NCBI GenBank assembly: GCA_029891385.1
Contig: CM057228.1
Location: forward strand, 54,785,783 to 54,849,782
Source of the DNA: Erythroxylum novogranatense
Taxonomy: Eukaryota; Streptophyta; Magnoliopsida; Malpighiales; Erythroxylaceae
Length of the DNA: 64,000 nt
Direction of reading: 5' to 3'
The notes under the pieces: generated by a model
What the model was told of the DNA's origin: nothing
Database searches by the model: none
The model's input: the letters and a program-made list of their open reading frames with translations, nothing else
Program-made: the position numbers and the translations under genes
In this document: positions 46,454-57,185 of the stretch, one piece after another
Layout: each line of letters starts with the position of its first letter
Numbering within the stretch: position 1 is the first letter of the stretch

Positions 46454-47694
46454 CACCTTTATCTGAGAATGCATTTTATGAAATGCACCACATACGGATT
46501 ATGTCATATCAGTTAATCACATGCGATATTTAATCAGAAACTCATTATCATCAGACCTAAGTCCGGCATTCAACTCTCGTTGAGAATTCATGCATCATAC
46601 AGGATTTCAAAGCAAAACAAAGCACTTCCAATACCATAATCACATAACAAACTCCTCGGAATTTAAGTCCGAAATTCAAATCAAATCACAATTACTTTAT
46701 AATTGGAAGCTAACACATCATACAATTTCAAAGCAAATCAACCCTAGGAAATCATCTAGGTTGACTCACAAGTTTCTCCCGAAGCTAATGCCTGGAAGAT
46801 CCAACAACGTTTGGAGGTTTACATTCCAGTGGCTCCTGTATAACAAATAACATACACATATATCACAATTTGAGCAGTTATAAGTGTTTAATAATGCACA
46901 TGAATGAGATGAAATATATACAATGCATATTCATGACTATCCCGGGTATCAATCCATCAATTTCATCACAAGACATTTAACTATCAAAACTCACTTAACT
47001 AGCCTCATTCTGTGGGATTTAAACCACCATAACCCATTTGAATCCAATTTCATAGCCCAATGAACCATTTCAGATCTTTCTCCAAACTCTAACTTTCGAG
47101 TCCATTGTTCACGTTTAATTAGATGGTAAAACTTGCATAATTTGTGCCCACTCTCTCCTAGAAAAGTGTTCCTCTATATTTTATCTTTTCATTGACACCA
47201 AAAGCACTCAATTTAGTTCAGTAGTTTAAAATATGTGCCTCAAACATTTTCGGACTGTTCCTCTCCAAAACAGTGTACTATATCCAAATTCCATCCAGAA
47301 ATTGAACACCTTAGAGACTGGATCAAGATTCAGATTCTTCATATGATTTGTAGCCCTATTACTCTAGTTTACTAAAAATTAAGAATCACCTCAATTGAAG
47401 TCCTAAAGACCAAGATATCATCAAAATACTAAAATATGTTTAGTAAAATATCCAGTTCATGCTCCTTCCACCGATACCCTTACTTTGATTCAATCAATAT
47501 TTTCCAATTTAATACCAAAAACCATAAATTTTTGTGGAGAGATAAAGAAATGTGTTAGGAATCCAATGCTTTAAAAACCAGGTCATTTGGAGGTCTAGAG
47601 AAGAAGTTATGACAAAAGAGTACAGTCTATTTTTGCTTTCGTCTTAGTTCTATCGTCTCATTTCTGTCGTCTCATTTCTATCGTCTACTTTTTT

Positions 47695-47811
47695 GCGTCT
47701 GCTTTTTACGTCTGCTTTTTGCATCTGCTTTTTGCGTCTGCTTTTTGCGTATGCTTTTTGCGTCTACTTTTTGCGTCTGCTTTTTACGTCTGCTTTTTGT
47801 GTCTGCTTTTT
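47695..47811. repeat. Nine 13-bp tandem units, GCGTCTGCTTTTT
   Basis: Nine adjacent units with one or no substitutions each (first base G or A). Looser 'tcgtctcatttct' relatives precede it from about 47640. It occupies the place where other LTRs carry a hairpin module. Confidence 0.9.
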
Positions 47812-49110
47812 GCATCCAAAACATATCCACTTATAAAGATCATAACTTTTGACTCCGATATCCAAAATTTACAAACTTTATACCGTTGGAAAGATAAAAG
47901 AAAGATCTACAAGTTTTCAGAAGGAAACTTTGCCAGAATCTATCTAAATCAGTTCCAGATTTTCTCCCAAAATTGGAACACAAATTTTCGCTCAACTCTC
48001 AATGTCCTGCACCCAGTTCTCAACTTCGTGACAACTTTTGAGTCTCTTAGAGACAAAAATGAAATTCGATGTCTTCATACAAATTGTAGCAATATATTCC
48101 TAGTTTACTCCGAATTAAGAATCATCTCGTTTAGACAACCACAGAAAACGTTATGACTAAAAGACTGAAACATACTCAGTGAGAAATTTTCCAGATTTTC
48201 TAACTTTCAACACTTTACGTCACCAAAACACCAAAAGTTTTCTCAAAAACTAATTTAACACTATAACTGAATTTATTTCTCCCCAACTACCCAATATTTA
48301 TGAACAAACACATAAAGTACATTTTTCATGCAGATGACAGTAATTTATCAACTTTATTTCTCAAATCCCTAACTACAAGGGATTTCTCCACCACTTACCT
48401 GCTGAAAACTCCAAAATCTTCAAGCCCTAAACTCTACACGTTTTTATGTACTTCTCTGAGTACAATGATCAGCTTCTCGTTTTTTTTCTCAAGGCAGAGG
48501 ACACAAATGGCAAAGTAAGTTTGGTGAAAGAAAGGAAATATACAGAAGTCTCTTAGAAGATATTTTGATGGAAAACTTTGTGTTTCAAAGAGAGAAGTTT
48601 TAGAAAGATGATAGCAAAGAAAGGACTTGGACAAGCCTTAACCTGTCAACTTTTAAAGAATAGTAACCTACTCCTAGCTAGAGTACAAGGCCTAAGTGAC
48701 ACTTATCACTTACCCAATACCCAAGTTCCAACTTAGTTTCTTTTGAACTAACTCCCTTGAATTTTACAATCCAACTATCTCCAAAGCTTCTTTTAATTAT
48801 TTCTTATTCCCTATTATATATATCTTTCTCAATATTCCATAACTTCACCAACATATACAAATACAATATTTCCACCAATCATTAATATTTTCAATGTAAA
48901 ACGTCCATAACTCTAAAAATTCATAGGTCAATCCAATCATACCCGGAATTATTCATGAATGCATGTACAATTATTTTCATGTGCAAATAAATCCACTATT
49001 CATGTATAAGTATAAGGCATATCATGCATGAACATGGAAGTTCATCTCTAACTCTCATTAGCCACTTACATTTTCCATTCTACCCTTCCAACTAGTAATG
49101 GGATGTTACA

Positions 49111-49789
49111 AGAATTGTGTTAGCTCGTTCTGTTCACGACTACACAAGATATTTTGTGGGAAATGTGTTAGTTCATTCTGTTTATGGACCTTCCAGACCA
49201 TTCTGATATGCTTATGTGCTCATGATCTGTTGACAAGTTTGATGCATTACATGATTTAAAATTGTTCATAAATCGTTTGATAAATTGACAATTTCGAGGA
49301 ATAAATGTTTGATGATATCTTGCATATGAAATAACTTTATTTTCGAAAATGTAAAATGGCAAATGAGTTTTGAAAAGAGTTTTTGCTTATCTTTTTATTA
49401 TAAACTGTTACCCATGAGCTTTCAAGCTCACCCCCTTCCTGTCTCACCTTCAGGTGATGAGAAAGAAATCGAGTGATCAAGAGTATAAGGATGTTATTTC
49501 AAATTCTGCATATCTTGGAGTTTAAGTTATCTTTGTAAATGCAAGGATTAGTCACATTTCAAGAATATATAGTTCATGTAACTTTTATAGTTTGAGATTT
49601 TGGATTATGTTGTAAAATGGTTTGAAAAGCCATTATAGCTTTGTAAAACTCTTTTGTTTTGAGGGTATTGAAATGTAAATGATGAAAAATTATTTGTATG
49701 TAATGTATCAAAGAGTATGATGTAGTAAAGATACACTCAATTCTTCTGATATTCGCAAAAGGTTGGGTTCCAATAAATGGGTCCCAATA
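49111..49789 (+). mobile_element. Family 2 LTR, 3' part, + orientation
   Basis: Parallels 36480-36860 and the end of the LTR at 34742: 'gttcacgactacacaaga', GAGCTTTCAAGCTCACCCCC near 49418, TTCAG/GTGATGAG near 49452, and the degenerate end GGGTTCC...GGGTCCCAATA. The 5' part is missing because the minus-strand LTR abuts at 49110. Confidence 0.65.
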
Positions 49790-49892
49790 CTTTGCACCTG
49801 AGGAGGGAAGCGTGGGGTAAGTTACACAGCTTAGTGACTAATATATTTATAACCATTGGCAATTGACCAAAGTCAAACATATGTAAAAATAT

Positions 49893-49901
49893 ATATGTAT
49901 G

Positions 49902-49974
<73 letters not shown>
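49893..49974. repeat. Microsatellite (AT)n
   Basis: About 80 bp of near-perfect AT repeats with ATGT variants at the left. The same dinucleotide flanks the GC-rich module in the 3' LTR at 32704. Confidence 0.95.
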
Positions 49975-52900
49975 CAATTCTAGCATTCATTCTTTATTCA
50001 AGCAATTTAAACATTCATCAATTTAACTCAAACTTATAACACATAACACCCAATATGCTTCATACTTAATAATTTAAAATGCAATGCACAAACCAATGGC
50101 TCAAGGGGTTTTGTGGAATAAAACAGAGAAATCGAAGTTTACTCCGTGAACAAAATGAGTCCATCTTTCGGATCTCGTGGGCCATAAGCGGGCAACTAAG
50201 AGAAGGCTTTACGTTGACGTGCACGTGACTACGAAACAGTTCCTCTCTTGCCTAAACAAAGCACATAATCAATGCTAAAAATCATTTTATCAAAATGAAA
50301 TACTTTCATACTTTTCATGCTCTTTCTTTTTTCCATTCAAAACAAAATGCCACGATATAATTCAATGACATAATATTGATCAAAAACACAATTTAATTTT
50401 ATAAAAAATATTAAACTTCTTTCATAATATAAAAAAATCAAAGTCATCATGTATTTTCAACAAATCAAATTCAAACAATTTAACACATATTCACACATAG
50501 GCAAGAATTTGCTCAAACACACAATAACTATAAATACATTACCTACCTAGTTCGTTTGCAAAAATCCAAGTCAAGGTTGTCTTTCTCCCTTCTCTTGGGT
50601 AGGATTATCTTATTTCCCCAATACAAACCAAGTTTCAATCAATAGGAACCCAATAGAAAATCCCACAATGTAAAATCACTAAAATTGATTCTAGAATGCT
50701 TAAACCCAAACATTTCTAAACTCCATGGACTAAAATCCTTCCAAAATCCAAAAGATCCAAAATGGTCTTACCTTGATTCTTCACCAATTTAAGAGATTTT
50801 TAGCTCAAAGGGAAGCTCTTCCCTCCCTCTTCCTTTTTCCTTCCTTGAACAACTCCAAAATCTCTCTTGAAGGTTAACACAATTGAAACCCTAGCTTGTT
50901 TTCTCTTCTTTCTCTCTTTCTCTTCTTATCTCTGTATTTCTCTCTCTATTTTTCATGTCATTCTCTCTTTTCTCTTAATTTTTCGTTCTTTTCTTCTGCT
51001 TATCCTTCCATTCACGTTTTTCTTCTTCATCTATAAGCAAGACAACACTTTTTCTTCCAATTATGCCCTTAATGATTGAGAAATATCTCATTTGCCCTTC
51101 CATTTATGCCTTATGTCTTTTATACTTAAGTGTCTTGCCAAAAGCACCCTTGAATATTCTGACATAACTCTTTCTTCTATAAAAGTGTTCTCCCTTGTCT
51201 TAAGTTTCCAATGACACCAAAATCATTCAGTTTGAGTCAGTGATTCGAAAGATACACTTCAAACATTTTTGGACTGGTCTTGTCCAATTTAGTATACTAG
51301 GCACAACTTCTATCCAGAATTTAAACATCATAGAGACTGGATTAGATTCCAATCATACCATTTGTAGCTCCATGTCTCTAGTTTACAACAAATTAGAAAT
51401 CATCTCGTTTGGAGCTCCATCAATCCAGAAATCATCAAAATACTAAGGTATATTCAATGGAATAACACTAGTTCCTATTATTTAAGAGCACACTCACTAT
51501 ACCAGCCCCACGTTTTTCACTAAATATTTCTCACATCATTTTATATGTCTATATTTTTTTCATATATGTAGAGAAATGTCTTATGAATCCAAAGGTTTAA
51601 GAATCAAGTCATTTGGGTGTCTAAAGAAGAAGTTATGGCCAAAAGAATCAAACCTATTTTTGTCCTCAATCATACCGAATCCGTTTCGGGGAAACAGCTA
51701 TAACTTTCTTTAAATATTTCTGATTAAGGTGTTCTTTAGATGGATTGAAAGAGGATTTAAAGATCTACAACTTTCATGTAGAACAAAAAGATAGATTTTA
51801 TAGTCTGAAGGGTCAAAAATGGAACAAAAGATAGGCCAAGCGAAAACACAAAAGAAGCAAAATATAGAAGAAGATGACATCATTACAGAATAAACAAAAA
51901 GGCAAAAGAAGCAAAACATAGAAGAAGATGACGTCATCATACAAAAAACACAGAAGAAGATGACGTCATCATAGAAGAAGCGAAAGGCAGAAGATACATC
52001 TTTACTCTTGAACATCTTCCCTTATAAGGACCATAACATTTGACTCCAATGTCCAAAATTCACGTACTATATAGCGTTGGAAAGATAAAAGAAAGATCTA
52101 TAACTTTCATGAAGACCTCGAAGATAGATTCTATCTTTTACAGGGTCTAAAATGGAATAGAAGATAGATACAAAGAAGACAAATGAAAAAGACAGAAGAA
52201 GTGGGAAATTTGCTATAACTTTTCTACGGATATCAGATTAAGATGTTCTTTATATGGTTCAAAAGAAGATTTCAAGATCTACAACTTTCATGAAGACCTC
52301 AAAGACCGGTTCTATCTTTTGAATGGTCTAAAATGAAACAGAAGGTATAAGATGAACAGTAACCCAAAAGAAGTTTATGAACAATAACACAGAAGAAGCA
52401 AAAGACAGAAGAAGCAAAAGGCAGAAAAAGAAAAAAGGCAGAAGAAGCAAAAAGAAAAAAGAAGCAAAACACAGACGATACAAAACATAAAAGAAGATGC
52501 CTTCTTCATAAAGGAAACACAGAAGGAGATGACGTCATCACAGAAGAAGCAAAACTAAGAAGAAAAAGTCAGAAGAAGCAAAACTAAGAAGAAGCAAAAA
52601 GGCAGAAGAAGACACGTCAGCAAAATACAGAAGAAGATGCATCAGCAAAAAATAGAAAAAGATGCGTTAACAAAACACAAAAGAAGACGCGTCAGCAAAA
52701 CACAGAAGAAGCGAAAAGGCAAAAGAAGCAAAACACAAAAGAAGCGAAACATAGAAGAAGATGACGTCATCATAAAGGAAACACAGAAGGAAATGGCATC
52801 ATCACAGAAGGAGCAAAAAGGAAGAAGAAGCAAAACACAAAAGAAGATTACATCATCACAAAGGAAACAAAGAAGGATATGACGTCATCACAGAAGAAGC

Positions 52901-53519
52901 AAAAAGGCAGAAGATACTACTTCCTTTACAAGGACCATAGCTTTCAGCCTAGAAATCCAAAAATTCCATACTATATGTCATTGGAAAGCTAAAAGAAGAC
53001 CTAAAACTTTCTAGAGGACACACTTACTATAATCTAGCCTATATCGATCCATACTTTCCCTCAAATTCAGAACACGAATTTACACTCATCCAATGTACTG
53101 CACCAATTTTCAAATTCATGACTAATTTTGAGATTCTTAAAGACAGAATTTAAATTTGATGTCTTAATAATAAATGTAGCCATATGTTTCTAGTTTAATC
53201 CAAATTACGAATCATCTCATTTGGATAACTAGAGAAAAAGTTATGGCTAAAAGACTGAAGTATACACCATAAATATTTTCCAGATCAACCACCCATTTTG
53301 TTTCACAATCTTTCCTTAACACAACTCATACCAAGATCCCCTTTTCTACTACGTTTACTTCTCATTCTCAACTCCATCTCAAATCAATATCATCCAAAGA
53401 AAAAATATATATAATCCATGATTAATCATGAACACCAATAATAGAACTTGGACATATCCACATTTCTCATTTATTAGTTCTAGTATTCTAAGAAAAGTTC
53501 AGTGGGTAAATCAACCAAG
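49975..53519 (-). mobile_element. Decayed long LTR of the family 1/2 type, minus orientation
   Basis: No clear ends. Reading on the minus strand: units near 53000-53250 that parallel 47830-48150, a TGACGTCA tandem module (51830-52910), units at 51180-51480, a GA-rich leader (about 50780-50960) with donor CAAG/GTAAGACC (complement, 50771), and a CG-rich block (50130-50250). It mixes family 1-like units with a family 2-like leader and may be a third subfamily or a mosaic. Confidence 0.55.
51830..52910. repeat. Long GAAGAAGCAAAA tandem array with five TGACGTCA sites
   Basis: About 0.8 kb in total of irregular units such as AGAAGAAGCAAAACACA and AGAAGATGACGTCATC, interrupted at 52010-52370 by ordinary LTR units. 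The perfect palindrome TGACGTCA occurs at 51929, 51961, 52530, 52762 and 52880. Lys/Gln-rich ORFs here are artefacts of the repeat. Confidence 0.85.
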
Positions 53520-54499
53520 TATAAGCATCCCTCTTCTTGAATTGATGAATGAAAAATGAGTTGATGATAGTTAGAGGTTAAATGTTCATGACATGAGGAT
53601 GGGTTCATGCTAAAAACGTGAATGAATAGTGTGGGTAGATTCATATATTACCTTGGTGTTTTGATAGATAATAGATTATGGAATGATAGAATGTTGGATT
53701 AATTGAGTAACTGGTGTTTTAAGTGTGTTGGAAAAATGTTAAATATAACACTTCCACTGATTAAGCTTCTGTTTGTTTAGCCATAACTTATTCTGTAGTT
53801 ATCCAAATGAGATAAGCTTTGATTTGGATTAAATTAGATACATAAGGCTACATGTACATTTTGTATGAAGATATGGAATTCAAATTTTGTCATTAAGAGT
53901 TTCTAATTTTGACTTGAAGTTGAGTACTAGGTGTAGGAAAAAGTGCAAAAAAATTGGATACATAATGGGTTTGGTTCTGTTTTCTTGATGAATTAATGTG
54001 AATCTATTTGGGTGTTTTTGTGATAATGTAAAATGAGTATAAACCTAAAGAAAGGGGTTAGTGTGGTGTTTTGAAATGTGAAGGATCAAGGTGATAGTTA
54101 GAAGTGAAATGAAAGTGGAAATGAAATTGAATATGTGCAGAAAATTGATGATGAATGCATATATATGTATATGTTTTGTATTAGTGTTTATGATCAATCA
54201 TGGGCTATAATTTGGTTATGAATGATGTTGAGCTGAAAGAGGGTTAGAATAATGGATAAATGATGAGCATTGAACTAGAAATGATAGACTAAGCATGAGA
54301 AATTGAATGTTGTAAGTAAAGAGTTAGAAATCTGGAAATCATAGAAAGCAATTGAACATACTTTGGTGTAAGAGGCATAACTTTTTCTGTAGAACTCAAA
54401 TTGAGTTCATTTAGGTATGGTTTTAAAGAGAACTTCTTCTATTGAGACCTCGAGAAGAGATTTTAATGTCTAGAGGATCAAATTTTCAAGTTTCTATAA

Positions 54500-54560
54500 C
54501 TGACCCGTAAAGCTCTATTTAACAGACATGGATGTCCGCCTAACGGACATTCACGGGTCA
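54500..54560. repeat. Small hairpin module: CCTAACGGACA words
   Basis: ACAGACATGGATGTCCGCC and TAACGGACATTCACGGGTCA. The wording matches the larger module at 37579-37762 although this LTR belongs to the other family. Confidence 0.6.
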
Positions 54561-55544
54561 AGTGACCCTAATTATGTGACTACTATATGATACATTTGAA
54601 GCGAAAATGGAGGTTAAAATTTAGTAAACGAATGGATGAAATCAAAGTATCAACTGCATGAGTATAATAGGGATGAAGATGTTTATATGATTGCAGTTAT
54701 ATTCAAAATAGTTGAGTAATATGTATTAAGGGATTAATTGTAAATGAGAATTTGATATTATGAGATCATATGAGGTTAGAAGAGAGATGACAAGAAATTG
54801 AGTTATGTTATGGAGTGACCAAGTGTTCACGAAGCTTATAAATAAGCTAGATACATAAAAAGGATAAAGATTGAATGGAGAATTTAGAATAATCATTTGC
54901 AAATGAAGTATAAATCTAAGTTCAATTAGACATATATGAGTTATGAAATGGGAATGAGTGTAAGACGTGAATTTGAAAATTATACCCGGGATTGTCATTG
55001 AGCATGCATTATACATTACACATACACATGTGTGTAAAATTGAATGTTTATATGATTGTGCAATTAATAATGTGTGTGCAATATGTGTTTTGCACACTAA
55101 TGATACAGGATAGAACGTCCCCATCCAGACGTTTTTGGATCATGAACGTTAATGCTAATCTGGAGTGTACTGTGAGTAGACCTAGATGGTCTCATTTTAT
55201 TGTTTGTTCTATTTGGAATTTTGTATTGATTGACTACTAAATGCGATTGATTGTATTAGTTTCCGGACAGAAGGTCTGATGATTGTGATGTTTGATTGGG
55301 ATATTGAAGTACTACTTATATGTGAATGAGATGAAATAATATGCATACTTTGATTGTTAGATGCCAGACCACGGTCTGATGATAAATGCGTTCTGAATGT
55401 GCATTTGCATATGAATAAAAGTGTTTTCTTAACTTTAATGTTGAATGTCGAACAACGGTTCGATGATATGTGAATGTGACTAAATGGGATCATGCAAATG
55501 TGATTGATGCATTTCATTTCATGAATGCATGAAACATAATGGCA

Positions 55545-55707
55545 GTTGTAACCAGAGTAGCCACCGATCATAGTTTAAAGCTCAACGAGTGAAAAAGAGC
55601 CTCGAGCTCAAAAGTGATTCAGAGCCTTAGGCTCAACATTTATTGAGCCCTATATGAGACAGTTATCAATGAGCCCTATATGGGACAGTTTAGGCACTAG
55701 GTCACAA
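55545..55707 (+). repeat. Mini-hairpin array, fourth family 1-related LTR
   Basis: Arms GTTGTAACC (55545-55553) and GGTCACAA (55700-55707). Inside are GAGCCTCGAGCTC, GAGCCTTAGGCTC and two copies of TGAGCCCTATATG(A/G)GACAG. Confidence 0.75.
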
Positions 55708-56371
55708 AAAAGTAATAAATGGCAAGTGGATCTCGTGCACACTGCATATGCATAATATGAATGATTAAATTGTATTGATTGTGAAATGTGAAATGTTGTG
55801 AATGTGATTTATGTGTTATGTAACTGGGTGAGCCATCGATGATGGTCACTCATTGAGTTCGCAAAACTCTCCCAAAATTTGCAAATATTTTTCAGTATCA
55901 GAAGAATACCCCGTTAGGCAAACCGGAGTATACCTACTGCATACAAGTGAGGGATAGAGGTTGGGATCAGTTCACGTCTGAATTGTATTTGTTTATTTTC
56001 ATATTGAATTATATTTTTCGCTAATTATTGTGTTTTATGTATATGAATATATTTGTTGTGTATAACTTTCCAATTGGAAAAAGGTTTTGCAAAAGAGATT
56101 GATTAAAGTATAATATGTTTTATTTCTGGAATGGGCCCTAGTGACTAATGAAATTCTGATATTTGAAAAACGTTGGTAACTCTTGTAAATGAAAATGTTT
56201 CTGAATAAAAGTCGTCCCGAATTTTTGATTACTTATTTACACCTACGCGTGAAAAAAAATTTATACTGAATTTTGACTGATTAAGTGCTCTAATATGCCA
56301 CCCTCGTGGGGCACAAACTCGGATATCCCGCAGGATGTCAGGTACACGTCTTGCAGGAGTGGGGTGCTACA

Positions 56372-56832
56372 TTTATAATGCAACTATCCATTTAAATCTA
56401 GAGAGTTTGCTATAGATTATTTGATATCTAGATTTAATTAATGAGTTCTTCTCAATTAAACACGACCTACGAGAAAATCAGGGTTAACAAAGCTTATTGT
56501 TAACCTACAATTAATAGTTGCTAGGAGAGCTATAAAAACAACAATTCAATGAAATATGTTCAATAATGTGTAGGCCAAGATTGAACTGATGGTCGGTCCG
56601 TAATGAATTCATCACTTTCATCATTTTTAGGTTATTTGATTTAATTTTTTATTAGTTTAGCTTCATTTTGTTTTCTTATTTGATAACCAAAACCAACACC
56701 CCCTATAACCTAAGCACCAATTATTTTCATTTCAAAAGCTTTACACACAGTCTCTATGGGATCAACCTAGACTCATCACTTCTATAGTTGTAGGTCTAGT
56801 TATTTTGATTAGTTTTACGATGCACTACCTCA
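56372..56832 (+). mobile_element. Family 3 LTR, 3' part, + orientation
   Basis: Matches in order the end of the minus-strand LTR at 59310: TAAATCTAGAGA, TTAATGAGTTCTTCTCAATT-like, TAGGAGAG.TA.AAA.AACAA and GGCC.AGATT.AAC. It ends ...GATGCACTACCTCA where the other copy ends GACGCGCGGTCA. The upstream part of the LTR was displaced or lost during insertions at 43031-56371. Confidence 0.7.
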
Positions 56833-56836
56833 AATT

Positions 56837-56854
56837 TAGGTGTCATTACTAAGA
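56837..56854 (+). promoter_or_regulatory. Degenerate primer binding site, tRNA-Asp type
   Basis: TAGGTGTCATTACTAAGA, in the position of TGGAGTCGTTGCTGGGGA in the minus copy; both derive from the TGGCGCCGTTGCCGGGGA site of Athila-type elements. It is followed by the shared AGTGTGGTGTTTTTG. Confidence 0.6.
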
Positions 56855-56993
56855 AGTGTGGTGTTTTTGTTTTTGTTTTTAATTGTAATTAGTGTTTTGT
56901 GTATATTTGTTCATAATTAGTTTTTACATTTATTTCTTGATCCTTTCACCTTTTGTTTTGTGTTTGTGTGTTAAAAAAAATTAAATTACATAG

Positions 56994-57185
56994 ATGGAAG
57001 TAATTGTTTTCTATAACTCATATTTCCATTCTTATAATCATGTTTGGAGCGATCATCTAAACTTTAGTTATGGATGGGATAATCAACAGAATTACTTCCT
57101 TGATAGTACGCAAGACATGATGCAATTCTTGTATAGACCATCAGCTTCTTAATCACGACTCAAGTACATCTCCGAAAGATGCCAG
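56994..57185 (+). pseudogene. Start of family 3 ORF, truncated by the copia-like LTR
   Basis: From ATG at 56994: MEVIVFYNSYFHSYNHVW, then SYGWDNQQNYFLDS and MQFLYRPSAS, then a stop. The minus copy (63731 down) reads MDGSNFFYNSYSQSYNNVW, CYGWDNQQNYFHDS and QQFSYRPEAS. Conservation between two decayed copies shows that this is the true start of the family ORF. Confidence 0.75.

Larger units (their letters stand above)
45737..49110 (-). mobile_element. 5' LTR of the gag-bearing element, family 1-related, minus orientation
   Basis: Length 3374 bp. On the minus strand it starts TGTAACATCCCATTACTAG at 49110 and ends GGGGGCGCTATA at 45737, next to a primer site and gag. It has the family layout: donor CAG/GTAAGTGG (complement, 48398), units with ACTTTATACCGTTGGAAAG near 47875, a 13-bp tandem module (47695-47811), a hairpin array (46305-46453) and the phrase TGAACCATCATTGATGAG near 46190. 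Flanking 5-mers CTACT (left) and AGAAT (right) do not match, as expected when only the 5' LTR and part of the interior remain. Confidence 0.85.
53520..56371 (+). mobile_element. Family 1-related LTR, + orientation
   Basis: Length about 2852 bp. The start TATAAGCATCCC is degenerate against TGTAACATCCC. The end GGGGTGCTACA (56361-56371) and the box with CGGATATCCC are clear. It contains a small CGGACA module near 54520-54560, a hairpin array (55545-55707), GAGCCATCGATGATGGTCAC near 55829 and acceptor TTTTTCAG at 55895. Flanking 5-mers CCAAG and TTTAT do not match, so it is not a simple solo LTR, or one edge is eroded. Confidence 0.75.

Noticed and set aside
47719..48156. 145-codon ORF with Leu/Phe/Cys/Ala repeats
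   Set aside because: The N-terminal half is a translation of the 13-bp tandem repeat and the rest is LTR units. Chance opening.
45737..49110. Interpretation as a solo LTR
   Set aside because: A primer binding site and gag follow directly on the left, and the flanking 5-mers do not match.
52637..52882. Lys/Gln-rich ORF resembling a nuclear-localisation or coiled-coil protein
   Set aside because: A translation of the AGAAGAAGCAAAA array; the opposite strand is equally open.
51830..52910. CRISPR-like or satellite array
   Set aside because: Repeats are irregular, lack constant spacers, lie inside LTR sequence, and the genome is a plant.
54726..55571. Two minus-strand ORFs of 132 and 120 codons
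   Set aside because: Antisense to a + strand LTR; they cover the hairpin array and AT-rich units; no recognisable domain.
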